Shown here piece after piece: positions 1-10,714 of a stretch of DNA of 64,000 nucleotides. The translations under genes were made by a program, and so were the position numbers. Position 1 is the first letter of the stretch. Every line of letters begins with the position of its first letter. The DNA lies in contig NC_058062.1 of the NCBI RefSeq assembly GCF_020085105.1, forward strand, positions 6,985,945-7,049,944. The letters are read 5' to 3'. Under the pieces are notes generated by a model. It ran no database searches and was not told the DNA's origin. It was given only the letters and a program-made list of their open reading frames with translations. This DNA comes from Siniperca chuatsi (Eukaryota; Chordata; Actinopteri; Centrarchiformes; Sinipercidae).

Positions 1-1005
1 AAATTTTACTACTGAAGGGAGAACCTTTATACTTTGGCCATGAGCGTCACTCGATGCGGTCATCTCCAACACGACCCACACACACAGATCACAACAGGAC
101 ATCAGGGTTTAAATTTTCAAAACATTGATTCAATCATTTCACCCTACAATGGCTTCCCTCTAAGGACACACCAATACAGCTAATATTAGTGCCAGACCAA
201 ATCCATGTAAAGGTGAATTCCACCAATGAGTACTGTCATATAAACAGTCCTATAAATCAATTCAGAAATCAAAATGTGATAAAAATCTTTATACTTTCTC
301 TCTTTTACTTGACAGAGGCTCCTTCATCTTTCTAGATGAGACACATAAGACACAACATGGAATCATTTTCCTTTCCATTTTCCAATGACTACACCACCAT
401 CAGGAAAAACAGGAACATGAATTAGATTGTAACTTAGAATTACATCACTTACAAAAATATGGTGCAGTCAGTAGGATTGCTACTGCAGTGAACCTATCCC
501 CGATGTTTGCCATTCCCTTGTTTTCCACAAGCAAACACTACATTAAACTCCATACTGAAATCTAGCAGCTGGGTGCTGCCTTGTCTGATCAGCAAGAATG
601 TACTGTACAACTTGCAGAAACATGGCTTTTGACCTGACCCAAAGTGTCAGGCAGATTCAAACTTACTGCAATACCATTATAACATCATTATTATATCTGC
701 CTCACCTGTTATGTCTGTTTCATTGACTAAAATGCATACAAGTGGTCATAACTGGCACAAAGTCATTCTCTTATCACCATTAGATCTGATCTGACTTTAA
801 CCTCAGATCAAACAAATATAAGAGATCGAAAAAAGTCCGATTTTTGGTAAATTGAATGCAAGTGTCCTGTTGTATTTCTGCATGATTTCTGATGCAACAC
901 CTGCTGTCACACACAATGGATGAACCACAAATTAGACTGGAGGTCATTGTCATTACCACTACCTCAAATCATCAATGTACATCAGTATTGAGAAATGTGG
1001 CTTAA

Positions 1006-1042
<37 letters not shown>

Positions 1043-2009
1043 AAATACCAAGGCTTTCACTAATTACCATCTCTCCTGAGTCAAAGCTTAACCACTGTGT
1101 ACCATGTACCTTTGCTGGGTAGCATACCTGCTCTGTCTTTTTCTTCTGAGTGGTTCATTAAGCTGAAAGCCTTAATGCCAGCTCAAACAGGACTCCCTGC
1201 TCTACACTGCAGCCCTGGCAGCCATTTCTTAAATGGATTAATGGGACTGTCATGGACCTTTCTCACTATTGATCATCGTTGTCCCTGAGTCACCACAGCA
1301 CTGGTTCCAGGCCAGCAGAACATGGTTTATCCCACGCTCATTCAGGTTCAATATATCATCCACTTTCTCTGTGCAACTGACCTGTCAGATGAATTAAATA
1401 TCACTGCTTCACAACAGCAATAACACTGGTTCAGATGATGCACAATAATATTTAAAAATAAGGGGTGGTGGTTGGCTGGGGGGAGGCAATATCAGGCACA
1501 GATCTGAATCAGAGTGCACACAAAAAAATATGCCATAAAAGATGAAAGTTGTAGCTTTATATTCACTTTACCATTTTTGACCCACTAACTTATACAACAT
1601 AACCTGCCTGACTTCGCAAAGTTATTGAGTCACAGGTCCCTGAGATCCCAACTGTTTCATTCACTTACAAACCGGTCAGACGGTAAAGCCATTTTTGGCA
1701 AATATCCACATCACCATTCAAAGACAACTTTCAGTGATTAGTCAGACTTCTTAATAACCATGATGCAGCAAGAGTACAGGTTTAACGGAGCTTATGGTGG
1801 ACTGAGCAGTTCAACTTGTTTTACATTTTTGGTCAGAGAGAGAGAGACACAGAAAGAGACACAGAGAGAAAGAGTAAGAGGAAGTAAATGCTTATTTTTA
1901 AAAACAAGAAATAATTTACCTTGTTTTTGATTTATTTTTCTTTCTTTAGCGGCTCTGGAAGTGTGTTGTGGTTGGTTGCGTGATGTTTCTAGCCAGTGTT
2001 GCTCCACTC
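1..2009. other. Non-coding flank, no gene recognised
   Basis: AT-rich sequence with a (TTA)n microsatellite at about 1006-1040. No reading frame resembles a known protein. It may be the first intron of a minus-strand gene whose promoter is near 2.1 kb. Confidence 0.5.
1006..1040. repeat. (TTA)n microsatellite
   Basis: About twelve tandem TTA units in non-coding flank. Confidence 0.9.
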
Positions 2010-3250
2010 TCGCCGTCTATGGGAACCAGTGGTGCTGGAGAACAGGGCTTCCTGTGAGAGTTTTGTGGTTTTGTCTCCATCGACCATCTGCTGATAGGCT
2101 TGGCTGATGTTTCCTGGCCTCTGATTGGTTAATTTCACACCATGCTCTATTGCTGCCTTCAGGGACAGTGGGAATTATTGTAAATACGCATTGGGACGCA
2201 CACGAAATAATAATAGTCTGACATTTTGAGTATTATTTTCTATTTCATATTTACATATAGATCAGATTTAAATATAAGCGTGCTTAGAAGACATATCAGC
2301 ATGTGTAAAATGTCATTAATATGTGAGTTTCTGGAATGTGATAATTAAATACAGTAAATAATTGTTAGCTGTGTAGCTGACACATAGGCTACTGCTGTTT
2401 TGCAGTGGTTGAATGAAACACTATTCAAGTACTGTACTCAACTACAAATTTGAGGTACTTGTACTTAAGCAGAGTAAAGGGAAATATCGTGCTTTTTACT
2501 TCACTACATTTATTTGACAGTTATAGTTACTTTACAACTTTACAATGAGATTTTATAGAAAAACATATGACGTTCTTGTAAAATACAATGCATTGTTATA
2601 TATTAACAGTATATAACAGTATGCAAAATAGGCCTAGTTAAAATTTGCTCACCCCTGATCAACAACAGTAAAATGCTTCTTACATACTGATGCATCAGTA
2701 ATAACAATGAAATGATATAATGTAAAATAACACAACACTCATAGGGGCCATTTGTCTGCATTAAGTAAGCCTACTTTTACTTTTGCTAATGTTACTGACA
2801 TACTTTTACAAGTAGCATTTTGAAAGCAGGACTATAATGCATTATTTTTAAAGTGTGGCATTGCTACTTTTACCTAAACACAGGATCTGAATACTTCTTC
2901 TAACACTGCATTTTTGTAATTGTTTTTGATCAAAGGCACTTGAATTTTCCACAAATTTCATGTAAGATTATTGGACAAACCCTAAATACCGGGGGAACTT
3001 GAATGTATCATTAGTTTCTCCACATAGCTCACACACACACACCTCTCCTGGAGAAAACAGGGCAATTATCCTTCGCTGTCGCTGATTGGTTTATATTGTT
3101 CTTTATCTACACAGCAGCCAATGAGGAAATCACTTGATGTTGCTCACAACCAACACATCGAGTCAACTCCGGCCATGCTGCACTTTGAGGTCAACAGTCT
3201 GACATGTTCAGGGTCTTCTACCGGTCCTTCACCTAAGACAGTATTTTTAG
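2010..3250. promoter_or_regulatory. Possible CCAAT-box promoter region, split by a repeat
   Basis: Inverted CCAAT boxes occur in GATTGGTTAA (about 2124) and GATTGGTTTA (about 3083), and a direct one in GCCAATGAG (about 3116). On the minus strand, 2080-1915 could be a non-coding first exon ending at a donor (AACAAG|GTAAAT). By human synteny (recalled) the next gene could be acly, but no acly coding sequence is in the window. The call rests on motifs only. Confidence 0.25.
2402..2909. mobile_element. Teleost inverted-terminal repeat element, 508 bp
   Basis: The left end (GCAGTGGTTGAATGAAACAC, then TATTCAAGTAC) and the reverse complement of the right end (GCAGTGTTAGAAGAAGTATT, then CAGATCC) are related inverted repeats. 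Inside are words typical of a very common fish repeat, such as ACTACATTTATTTGACAG and AAGTAGCATTTTGAAA. It has no ORF. Target duplications are unclear, so the superfamily is not assigned. Confidence 0.65.
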
Positions 3251-4018
3251 CAGGATGTTGTGGAGCGTAAACGCACTTGTAGACTTCTTCTTTGTTTTTT
3301 TGGAAGACTTTCGCATAATTAAGTTAACTGGCACTAGTATAAATAAGTCTGTTATGTATGGCCGTTATATATTTGAAATAGACATACATATATAGAGACT
3401 GTTTAGAAACTAGAACTTTTCGTATCTTTCTAGACATCAGGAGCAGAAGTAAAAGTACCCTTACAAGAATTATAATATCCGTCATATAAAGCACAAACGC
3501 AATTTTAGGGTATGTTATAATTTGCGAATGCAAAACTGGATAAAAGAATCAGAGGTGATGCAGGTGTCAGAAATGCAGAGTTAATATTACAGCTGAGCAC
3601 TTGCTCCATCACAGGCTACACTCTGGATTTTGCAGCATATTTACAGTGCCAGATTCTGATGCAAGGGCAAACTAAGGGGAGGTCAGACAAATGGTGCAAT
3701 CCAGTCTGTGGTACGATGTTTGAAAATACAGTATTTGAATAGTCCTATGTGAGATTTCCGCATTATAGCCAATTCTGATACAATGAACAAGCTAAATTAG
3801 GTTAAATGTATAAAATACCTTACCACTAATGTCTTTACCAACAATGCACACGGGATGGGTGCCCTCTGCTGCTTTATAAGGTCAACTACAAGTGCTTGCT
3901 GTGAGAAAATGACCATGTGCATGCATATAATATTATCAGCCTGCATACTAATCACCAAACTGCATTAATAGTACTCAAAACACAGTAAATTGCATTATTG
4001 GAGCAAAGCATGTTCTTT
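3251..4018. other. Intergenic stretch left of cnp
   Basis: Plain AT-rich sequence. I see no coding exon, repeat structure or strong regulatory motif here. Confidence 0.5.
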
Positions 4019-4024
4019 TTTATT
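4019..4024 (-). terminator. cnp: Candidate cnp polyadenylation signal (AATAAA)
   Basis: AATAAA on the minus strand lies about 900 nt downstream of the cnp stop. It would give a 3' UTR covering roughly 4000-4927. It was chosen by motif only, and other AT-rich sites cannot be excluded. Confidence 0.35.
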
Positions 4025-4927
4025 AAGTGTACAAAACAAGTGCAAAAATAGTGATTCATAAGAGCTACACAAAGTAGGACTTGCCCTTCAAAAATTACAG
4101 TCACAGAGGATACAAATCGAAATGCAATACATGAAGTGCTGTTCAAAGAGGATAAAAGGGATCAATGGTGGTCTTGCACAGTAGAAAAGATTGCAAAACA
4201 TGGACAGATTCACAGCATTTGATAAGTACTAAGTGCAAGCTGCTGAAACAAATGCCAAACTCATCAGCATTCTCCCTTTCAAACTATGCACAGTGCAAAG
4301 ATTTTACAAGGAAGGACCTCTATAAATGGCATTCATTCTAATACACTTAATCAAATAGATAACTTTGGCCCATATGCTATTGTATCAATTACTTCCTAGG
4401 CTGCTCACACACACACGGAAATGACAGCTAACTTACAACTAAGACAAAGGAAACACCAGGCAAATTCTGCTGAAGCGACAGAGGTACTCTTAGCAGGTCA
4501 GAAATGTGTTATTATGTTGATACCATTGACCTGGGATGCATGCAATGAAAGTACCTAGTTTAATATGAATACTGAGAGACACTGACATATATAGAAGAGG
4601 AAATCTAAGTTTTAGATAACTGTGGAGCTGTGGGAGGAGGCTATACTACCTTAGTCTAAAACTGCAGCTAACACCTCAGCAAATAGCCAGGTACTGCAAC
4701 TCTGGCACCAATATGTGAAACAAGATACTGAACATTAACAAGCCTAACTGGATTGAAGGCATCTTGGGTTGTGGTGCAAATTAACAGTAAAAAAGGCACA
4801 CAGCTTGTGGATTTAGGGTGGCTATAAGTGAAACCCTAAACACTGCACAAACACACAAACCTTGCACAGAGTAAGCCTAAGTTTTAATTCACCAGTCATC
4901 CCGGCCACACATCCCCATGTTTGCCAT

Positions 4928-7404
4928 TTACAGTATGGTGCACTTTTGCTTCTTTTTCTTCTCTGGTTCTTTTTTGGTCGGCTCGGGCTCCTTGCGCCCG
5001 TAGAAGCTGGAGAAGCAGGCTGGGGAGCAGATAGGCTCTCTGAGACTGAGCAGCCACCTTCCCTCGCCATAATAGGTCAGCGAGCCGAGCTCCATCTCCT
5101 CGACGAGCTCCCCCTGCTGGCCTTCCTGCTGCAGGGCCAGGATTTCAAGCAGATCCAGACCTGTTTGAACTGGCTCAACACCCTCTGCACAGCCTAGAGT
5201 AACGTGGGCGCGGCTTCCCGGAGGCAGGGAGGCAGCTGCAGGGACAGGAGACTCCTTTTCGGCATCGGCTGGCCACAGCAAAAGCTGCTCCTCGGTGAGG
5301 GACACTCTGGCACCAACAGTGCGAGGAGTGACAAAGAGAGCACTCAGTGACAGCTCGAACACAGAACCATAGAAATCTTTAACAGCCTGGAGAGTGGGGA
5401 AAAGGAAATATCACAAGATTAACTTTTTAATATAATTAAACATTACACTGCTACGACGTTACTCATCAAAATGCATGAAATAAAATGTAAAGTAATAAAT
5501 TAAAAACACACTTACAAACATATGTAGCCACCAGATTTATATTTATCTGATCACTTAATGCAAAAAACCCCCACAAAAATAAAAATTCTATAAGCAAACA
5601 ATTAAATGACCAGTTTCTTACAGGATTCTCTGCATATTCTTTGGCGCCCTCTGCTTTTCCATAGTTACAGAATTTTGTAGTGCAATGGAGGGTTTCTCTG
5701 GCTTCAAAGTACTGCTCCAAATCCACCTCCTTCTCAGCTTTTCCAGTGACTGTAAATACAAGGCAAGATCAATTGCATCTTAGTCATGCCAAAGATTTTA
5801 GATCTTAATCTGCTTAAAAGACTTAATATTTCTCACCATTCACCTTTATAGTAAATGAAACAACTTTAAATACACTCACAGTCAATCAAATGTTTCTTGA
5901 AGGCCTCCAAGGTGTCCAGCGTTTTCACAAAGTCCATTGATGTGCACCTGACCTTGTCCTGGATGGAGGAGAGAAGAAACCAGCCAAAGTAAAGAGGAAG
6001 GGACATTTCCTCAAGTGGACCTCTCATGGCTTCCAGTTGGGCCTCCTCTAGTCCACGCCTGGTCTTCTTGGTCAGCTGTGCCAGATCTCTGCTCCATTCA
6101 GTATGTGGCTCCAAAAAGACAGGAACAAGATGGTGTTGCTCGGCAATCTCCCCCAGGCGGGCCAGCCGATCCTGGGTGTGGTTGGTGTCATCCACCACCA
6201 GCAGCAGAGGGGAAGCTGTTCCTGCACTGCAGCAGGCCACCACAGCGTCATCCAGAGCCTTGTATCCATCCACAGATGATTCTGGATTCTCTGGCTTTAC
6301 ACCATGGTCATCAGCACAGATGACAGAGCACTGGTCTTTGTAGGCATCAGCTATGGCACATGCCAAGAAGCTTTTACCGCTTCCTGGAAGACCTCTGAGG
6401 ACAACAAGGGTGCGAGAGGTTCGCAGGGCATCTTTGGTCTGCTCCCGTTCCAGGAGGGCAAAGGACAGGGAGCCAGATGCAGGGACTGTATCCTCTTCCT
6501 TTTGAAGCTCAGCATCATTCTTCTCAGATTTAACACCTTCTGCCTCAGCTCCCTTCTGAGTATCAGACTCAACAGATTTTTCTGGTTCAACTTCAACCTT
6601 CTTGTCCTCTGCAGATTTCACATTTCCAGTTTCAGCCGATACCTCCTCCTTTAATGTCACAGCTTCTGTTGGCTTTTCTGATGAAACTTCTGCCACCAAC
6701 ACAGTGTCTGCTGCTTTTTCCTCTTCTGCCACCTCTTTGTTAACTTCTTCTGCCGCCGTCTTCATTGTAGTCTGCAATTTTGTCTCAGTTTCCACTTGTT
6801 GTGGCACTTTCTCTTCTTGGCTGGGTGGTTGTGTTTCCACTGGCTGCTGCAGCATGACTGGTTCAGGTAATGTTTGCTTTTGTTGTTTAGCTTCTGCAAC
6901 TGATTCTGCCAATTTCTCTGGCTCTGGTTCAGGGGCACTCTCTGCCAGAGGTGTTTGCACAGGCAAAGGTTCTGGGTCATTCTCTGGCACAGGCAGCTGT
7001 TCAGGCTGGATGTTTTCTGGTTCTGTGTCTAAAGCTGCAACTGGGTCAGAGATCTTTTCAGATGACTCATCTGCTTCTGGTGGTGCCATCGCACCAGGCA
7101 CTGACGCCATTTCAGATTTTTCTCTGAGCAAGCGCTCCCCAATCTCCATTTTTGTTTTTTCCTCAGACAGTGTAACGTTTTCTGACACAATCAACTCTTC
7201 TGGTTTTTTCACATTTATGACTTCTGTATCGTGACCATTCACTGCCAGCTGCTCAGTCTCTTCACCAGCAGCTGGTGGCTTCTCAGGCTCTGTGGATTCC
7301 TCTGGTGTCTCCAATTTTGACACAACCTCTTTTTCCATTACAGTCTCCTCTGGCTGTGGAGTCTCTGACACATCTAAAACCTCGCCACTTTTTTCAGTAT
7401 CCAT
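4928..7404 (-). CDS. cnp: 2',3'-cyclic-nucleotide 3'-phosphodiesterase (CNPase / fish RICH protein)
   Basis: Three coding exons, 7404-5880, 5749-5622 and 5386-4928, join in frame through GT-AG introns to give 703 residues. Residues 1-310 form an acidic, Glu/Pro/Val-rich low-complexity region. A kinase-like domain follows, with the P-loop GLPGSGKS at 338-345. The C-terminal 2H-phosphoesterase domain has both catalytic HxT motifs, HCT at 530-532 and HVT at 612-614. The chain ends in a CAAX box (CTIL, Cys700), which predicts prenylation and membrane attachment as in mammalian CNPase. Known family members hydrolyse 2',3'-cyclic nucleotides, bind RNA and tubulin, and act in myelin. The fish form, RICH, is induced in regenerating optic axons. 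The protein is much longer than mammalian CNPase (about 400-420 residues) because of the N-terminal tail. The ATG at 7404 is in good context (GACATGG), and no in-frame upstream ATG was found in the inferred leader. Confidence 0.95.
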
Positions 7405-7442
7405 GTCTGGCTTAAAGTCTGACTTTACACACCACCATGTAC
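7405..7442 (-). other. cnp: cnp 5' leader segment with a 9-codon uORF
   Basis: A long pyrimidine tract ends in an AG at 7444-7443, a good splice acceptor 38 nt before the cnp start. The leader segment after it holds a short uORF, ATG at 7438 to TAA at 7412 (MVVCKVRL), which stops 7 nt before the main ATG. The acceptor implies a separate upstream leader exon. The splice is inferred from sequence only. Confidence 0.5.
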
Positions 7443-8862
7443 CTTTAAATACACAATAAAAAAAAAGGAAGATAAATTGTTTATTTGGACCATGATGACT
7501 AAACAGTACAGGATCTTACAATTCATGAAATTAAGTCAGAAAAATGTTGGATACATACCAAGGCTGGAGAATGGCATTAATCATATATACATGAAAAAAC
7601 TGTTCTTTGTCAATTTGACAGCATTTTGACAGACCATAAAAAAATCAAGTCGTTTTATGAGATTCACAGTCATTATGTCTCAAAACAGGAAGTTGCTCAA
7701 TATTCAAGATGTAAGAAAGAGTGTAGTTGTAGGAAGTGGATCTTTTTTATACATCACGCATTATCATTTTCCAGCAAATTTTGGATGTGCAGGAGGTGGA
7801 CACAATATCATATACAATCTAAAAGCAATTCAATTCAACATCCTGAAGCTATAGCCTATTGTCCATTTTTGTTCAGTAGGGGTGTTGTACTCTTGTTGTG
7901 CATATAGTAGGGGTGGTGGCAAAATTTTGGCACTACAGCTCATCCAAATTTTTATTTCCATTGGTTAAGAATTCAAATCATTAGTTCAGTGGTGCAGACC
8001 CAGAAGCATGACTGCAAAATACTGTATTCAAACCTTGCATTGCTAAATTTACTGCGTCAAACCTTGCCAGCAAACATAGACAAAGGGTTTATGAAAATGG
8101 GGCATCGCGGAAAAGTCTGATTACTTCTTAGTATAGCGACCTCCACCGTGGGGCAGGTTGTTTCAAATGTCAAGAGTTAGTGTTGTTACTGAACGGTGGA
8201 TTTAACAGATGTGTGAAACCGCATCGTGTCATGAGACAGAAGGGGAAGCACTCACAACACAACCAATGTAACAACAAAGACAAACTGGCAAACATTAAAC
8301 ACAGTATTTTAACTGCTAGGAATACACAATAACCGAAACCCAACAGACGCAAAATTGGGAAATATGAACATTTTCAGTTGTATTAAACTTCATCTCAGTC
8401 GCAAGGTACAGTGGTAACGGTAGTAAATGGCGCAGTGAGTGAGGGGATGTTTTTTTGTTTAAGGGCAAGTTTGGACTAAATACATTACCAAATGCATGCA
8501 AATAAGTAAGGTAACAGGTATTCTTAAAATAAGTGTCGAAGTCCGCGTCCAAGTGAGCGCAATTGTTGTTCTAAACAGAGAAAATCGATGGAGTTTGAAC
8601 ATTACCTTTTATTAACTGCACAATGTGGCTAGGCGGGGAGTGGCGTGCACCCAACGTTAGCACGCCAGACAAAAACAATTTAGCCTGGCAGTCAGTGAAT
8701 CTAGCTGTAACATCAGCAGCTACAGCACCACGTAAGTTTGATGTTTATACAAGTCGCTGCGTGTTATTGGAACAACTTATTTTAGGCTATTTGTGCAAAA
8801 AACAATGTACGAAATTTAGCATACTGTACGACGGGCTTTTGTTTGCTAAAATGCCAGCTTAC

Positions 8863-9040
8863 CAGATACACTGCAGTGGAGCTGTCGGTGGTGCCGCTGA
8901 CCACGCGTTTCCCTCTGGATACAATGACAAGGCAATCCTTGGCACAGACGTGAACCCGCTTCAAAGAAAATTCCCGGGAACGCGCAACTGGGCGTGGCCA
9001 CGGACACGCCCCTGAGGACCGGAAGGACGCCGCTGCAGGA
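8863..9040 (-). promoter_or_regulatory. cnp: Candidate cnp first exon and promoter
   Basis: On the minus strand an open, CpG-containing segment ends in a strong donor (ATCTG|GTAAGC, exon end 8863), which could splice to the acceptor at 7442. Its upstream end has KLF/SP-type motifs (GGGGCGTG and CCACGCCC, 8990-9012). An ATG at 8964 reads 34 codons to the donor and would terminate after five more codons in the next exon, so this would be a 39-codon uORF and not a coding extension. The transcription start is not known, and 9040 is only an approximate edge. Confidence 0.4.
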
Positions 9041-10635
9041 CGATTTTTTTAAATCTATTTTTTGTGTTATACCCCTGCACAATTTCTCTCAAGTGGATTT
9101 GTTACTTATTTTTATTTTACATTTTTAAACTTTATTTTGACTTGAATAGATCACAAATTGATAAGGCTACTAAAACAGAGAGTAATAAAACAGACCTCAT
9201 GGGACAATATAAGTCCATTCCTAATAAGGATGGGTTAACTTATGTTTAGGGTTATTTTCCTCATTTTCATGGGAAAAAAAATGTATATACTTGTCTCGCC
9301 ACCTCATGCAAACTATGTATGTGTATTTGTTTGTATGTGTATATATCGGTGTACGTCTGTGCTGAAATAAAGACTATAAAAACTTTTTTTCCCCATTTTA
9401 CATGATTTGACATTTTTCAGTTCATACTGCATGTCTATTTATTAATACGAGGGAAAAAAAGTCTGTATCAATACGCGCACACATACCTTGACCTGGTGTA
9501 AACCACAATCACTTTATTCTGTGATACCACTCCTATCCCAAAAAGTAGGCCTCACAGACAGACAGAAAGGCTGCAGTAGTTTAGATATACACAAGGCAAT
9601 GTATCAGGGACATTTTATCAATATTTATGAAGACTTCCGTTTAAGAACACAACCAAACCATTTTAATTGAAAGATACACTACTATGCTTTGTTTCACATT
9701 CATTATCAACATCTCAGACAAAGGGAAGTACCATCAAAAAGCAGACAATGACCATAAATTGTAATTATACACTCTTTCGACTGCACACAAACAATTAACT
9801 GATATTATAAACCCTGCAGGAAGCAGTTATCTGTGTGTAAATCACACCATGTGATAAAGGTGTGACAAGGGGAAGTGCTCTGCAAGCAGAGGTCTGTATG
9901 GGGAACTCTTAAGTTATCAAAAATAAAAGCACTTCATGGTTGGCAGGTGGCAGTGTGTATGTCATGTATGTATGTATGTGTGTGATAAAATTCCTCTGTA
10001 TTTTGTATATTAAGTGACACATTTTCTATATAATAGATGTTTGTTTTTCATAGAATTCTGCCAAAAATGCAGCCTCACAAACAGATTTGGACTGTAACTG
10101 AAAATATTAGCATTTGTTCTTTAGAAGTAATTATGTAAAATAGAGCAGGATGTAGGCCAGATTTAAACACTTCCCCATATACATATTTTTACTCTTCAGA
10201 GAACAGTATATCTTTGCACAATCCACTACTGTCTATGAAATTGTGAGACCAATGCTCCCAAAATGAACTTCACAGTATGATCTTATAAAGATCCAGTGCC
10301 TGGTTTCTATTTGTGTTTCATACTGGACTGCTTGTATTTTGACCTTTGAGAAGTTGCTACACAAAACATGCCTTCTTGCACCAAGACCTATAAGCAGATA
10401 ACTGAGTCTTATCAGCCAGTGTCTTAATAAATATTCATATTGAAAAACTTAGTATGTCAGCAATTTCACATAAACTCAGACATCCCAAATTCAAATACAA
10501 TATGTGCCCATAAAGCTTTTCAGCATCTGTCAAAATACTGACACTCTATCAGACTATATCAGACTGTTAATTATACATTCTGAGCACTTTTTGCACTCAT
10601 AAAAACTCAAAGCTGCCCATTTGAGGGAGATGACT
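9041..10635. other. Spacer between odad4 3' end and cnp promoter
   Basis: No coding signal. It holds short TGTATG repeats near 9310-9350 and 9960-9985 and a plus-strand AATAAA at about 9365. It probably contains only odad4 downstream flank and cnp upstream flank. Confidence 0.5.
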
Positions 10636-10641
10636 TTTATT
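10636..10641 (-). terminator. odad4: Candidate odad4 polyadenylation signal
   Basis: AATAAA on the minus strand lies 74 nt past the odad4 stop, which would give a very short 3' UTR. Motif evidence only. Confidence 0.35.
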
Positions 10642-10714
10642 GGTCTCTTTTTGGTCTATCAACTTTCATTTGCTGATTGTTGTCTTCTGTAGGTCTTTTT
10701 CTCAATTAGCCTCC

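Noticed and set aside
6602-7234. 210-codon plus-strand frame rich in Ser/Thr
   Set aside because: It is the antisense of the Glu/Pro-rich cnp exon. The composition follows from the opposite strand, and no homology or splice signals support it.
8623-9015. 130-codon plus-strand frame at the cnp promoter
   Set aside because: It overlaps the GC-rich promoter/leader, where stop codons are rare by composition. Minus-strand splice signals fit better.
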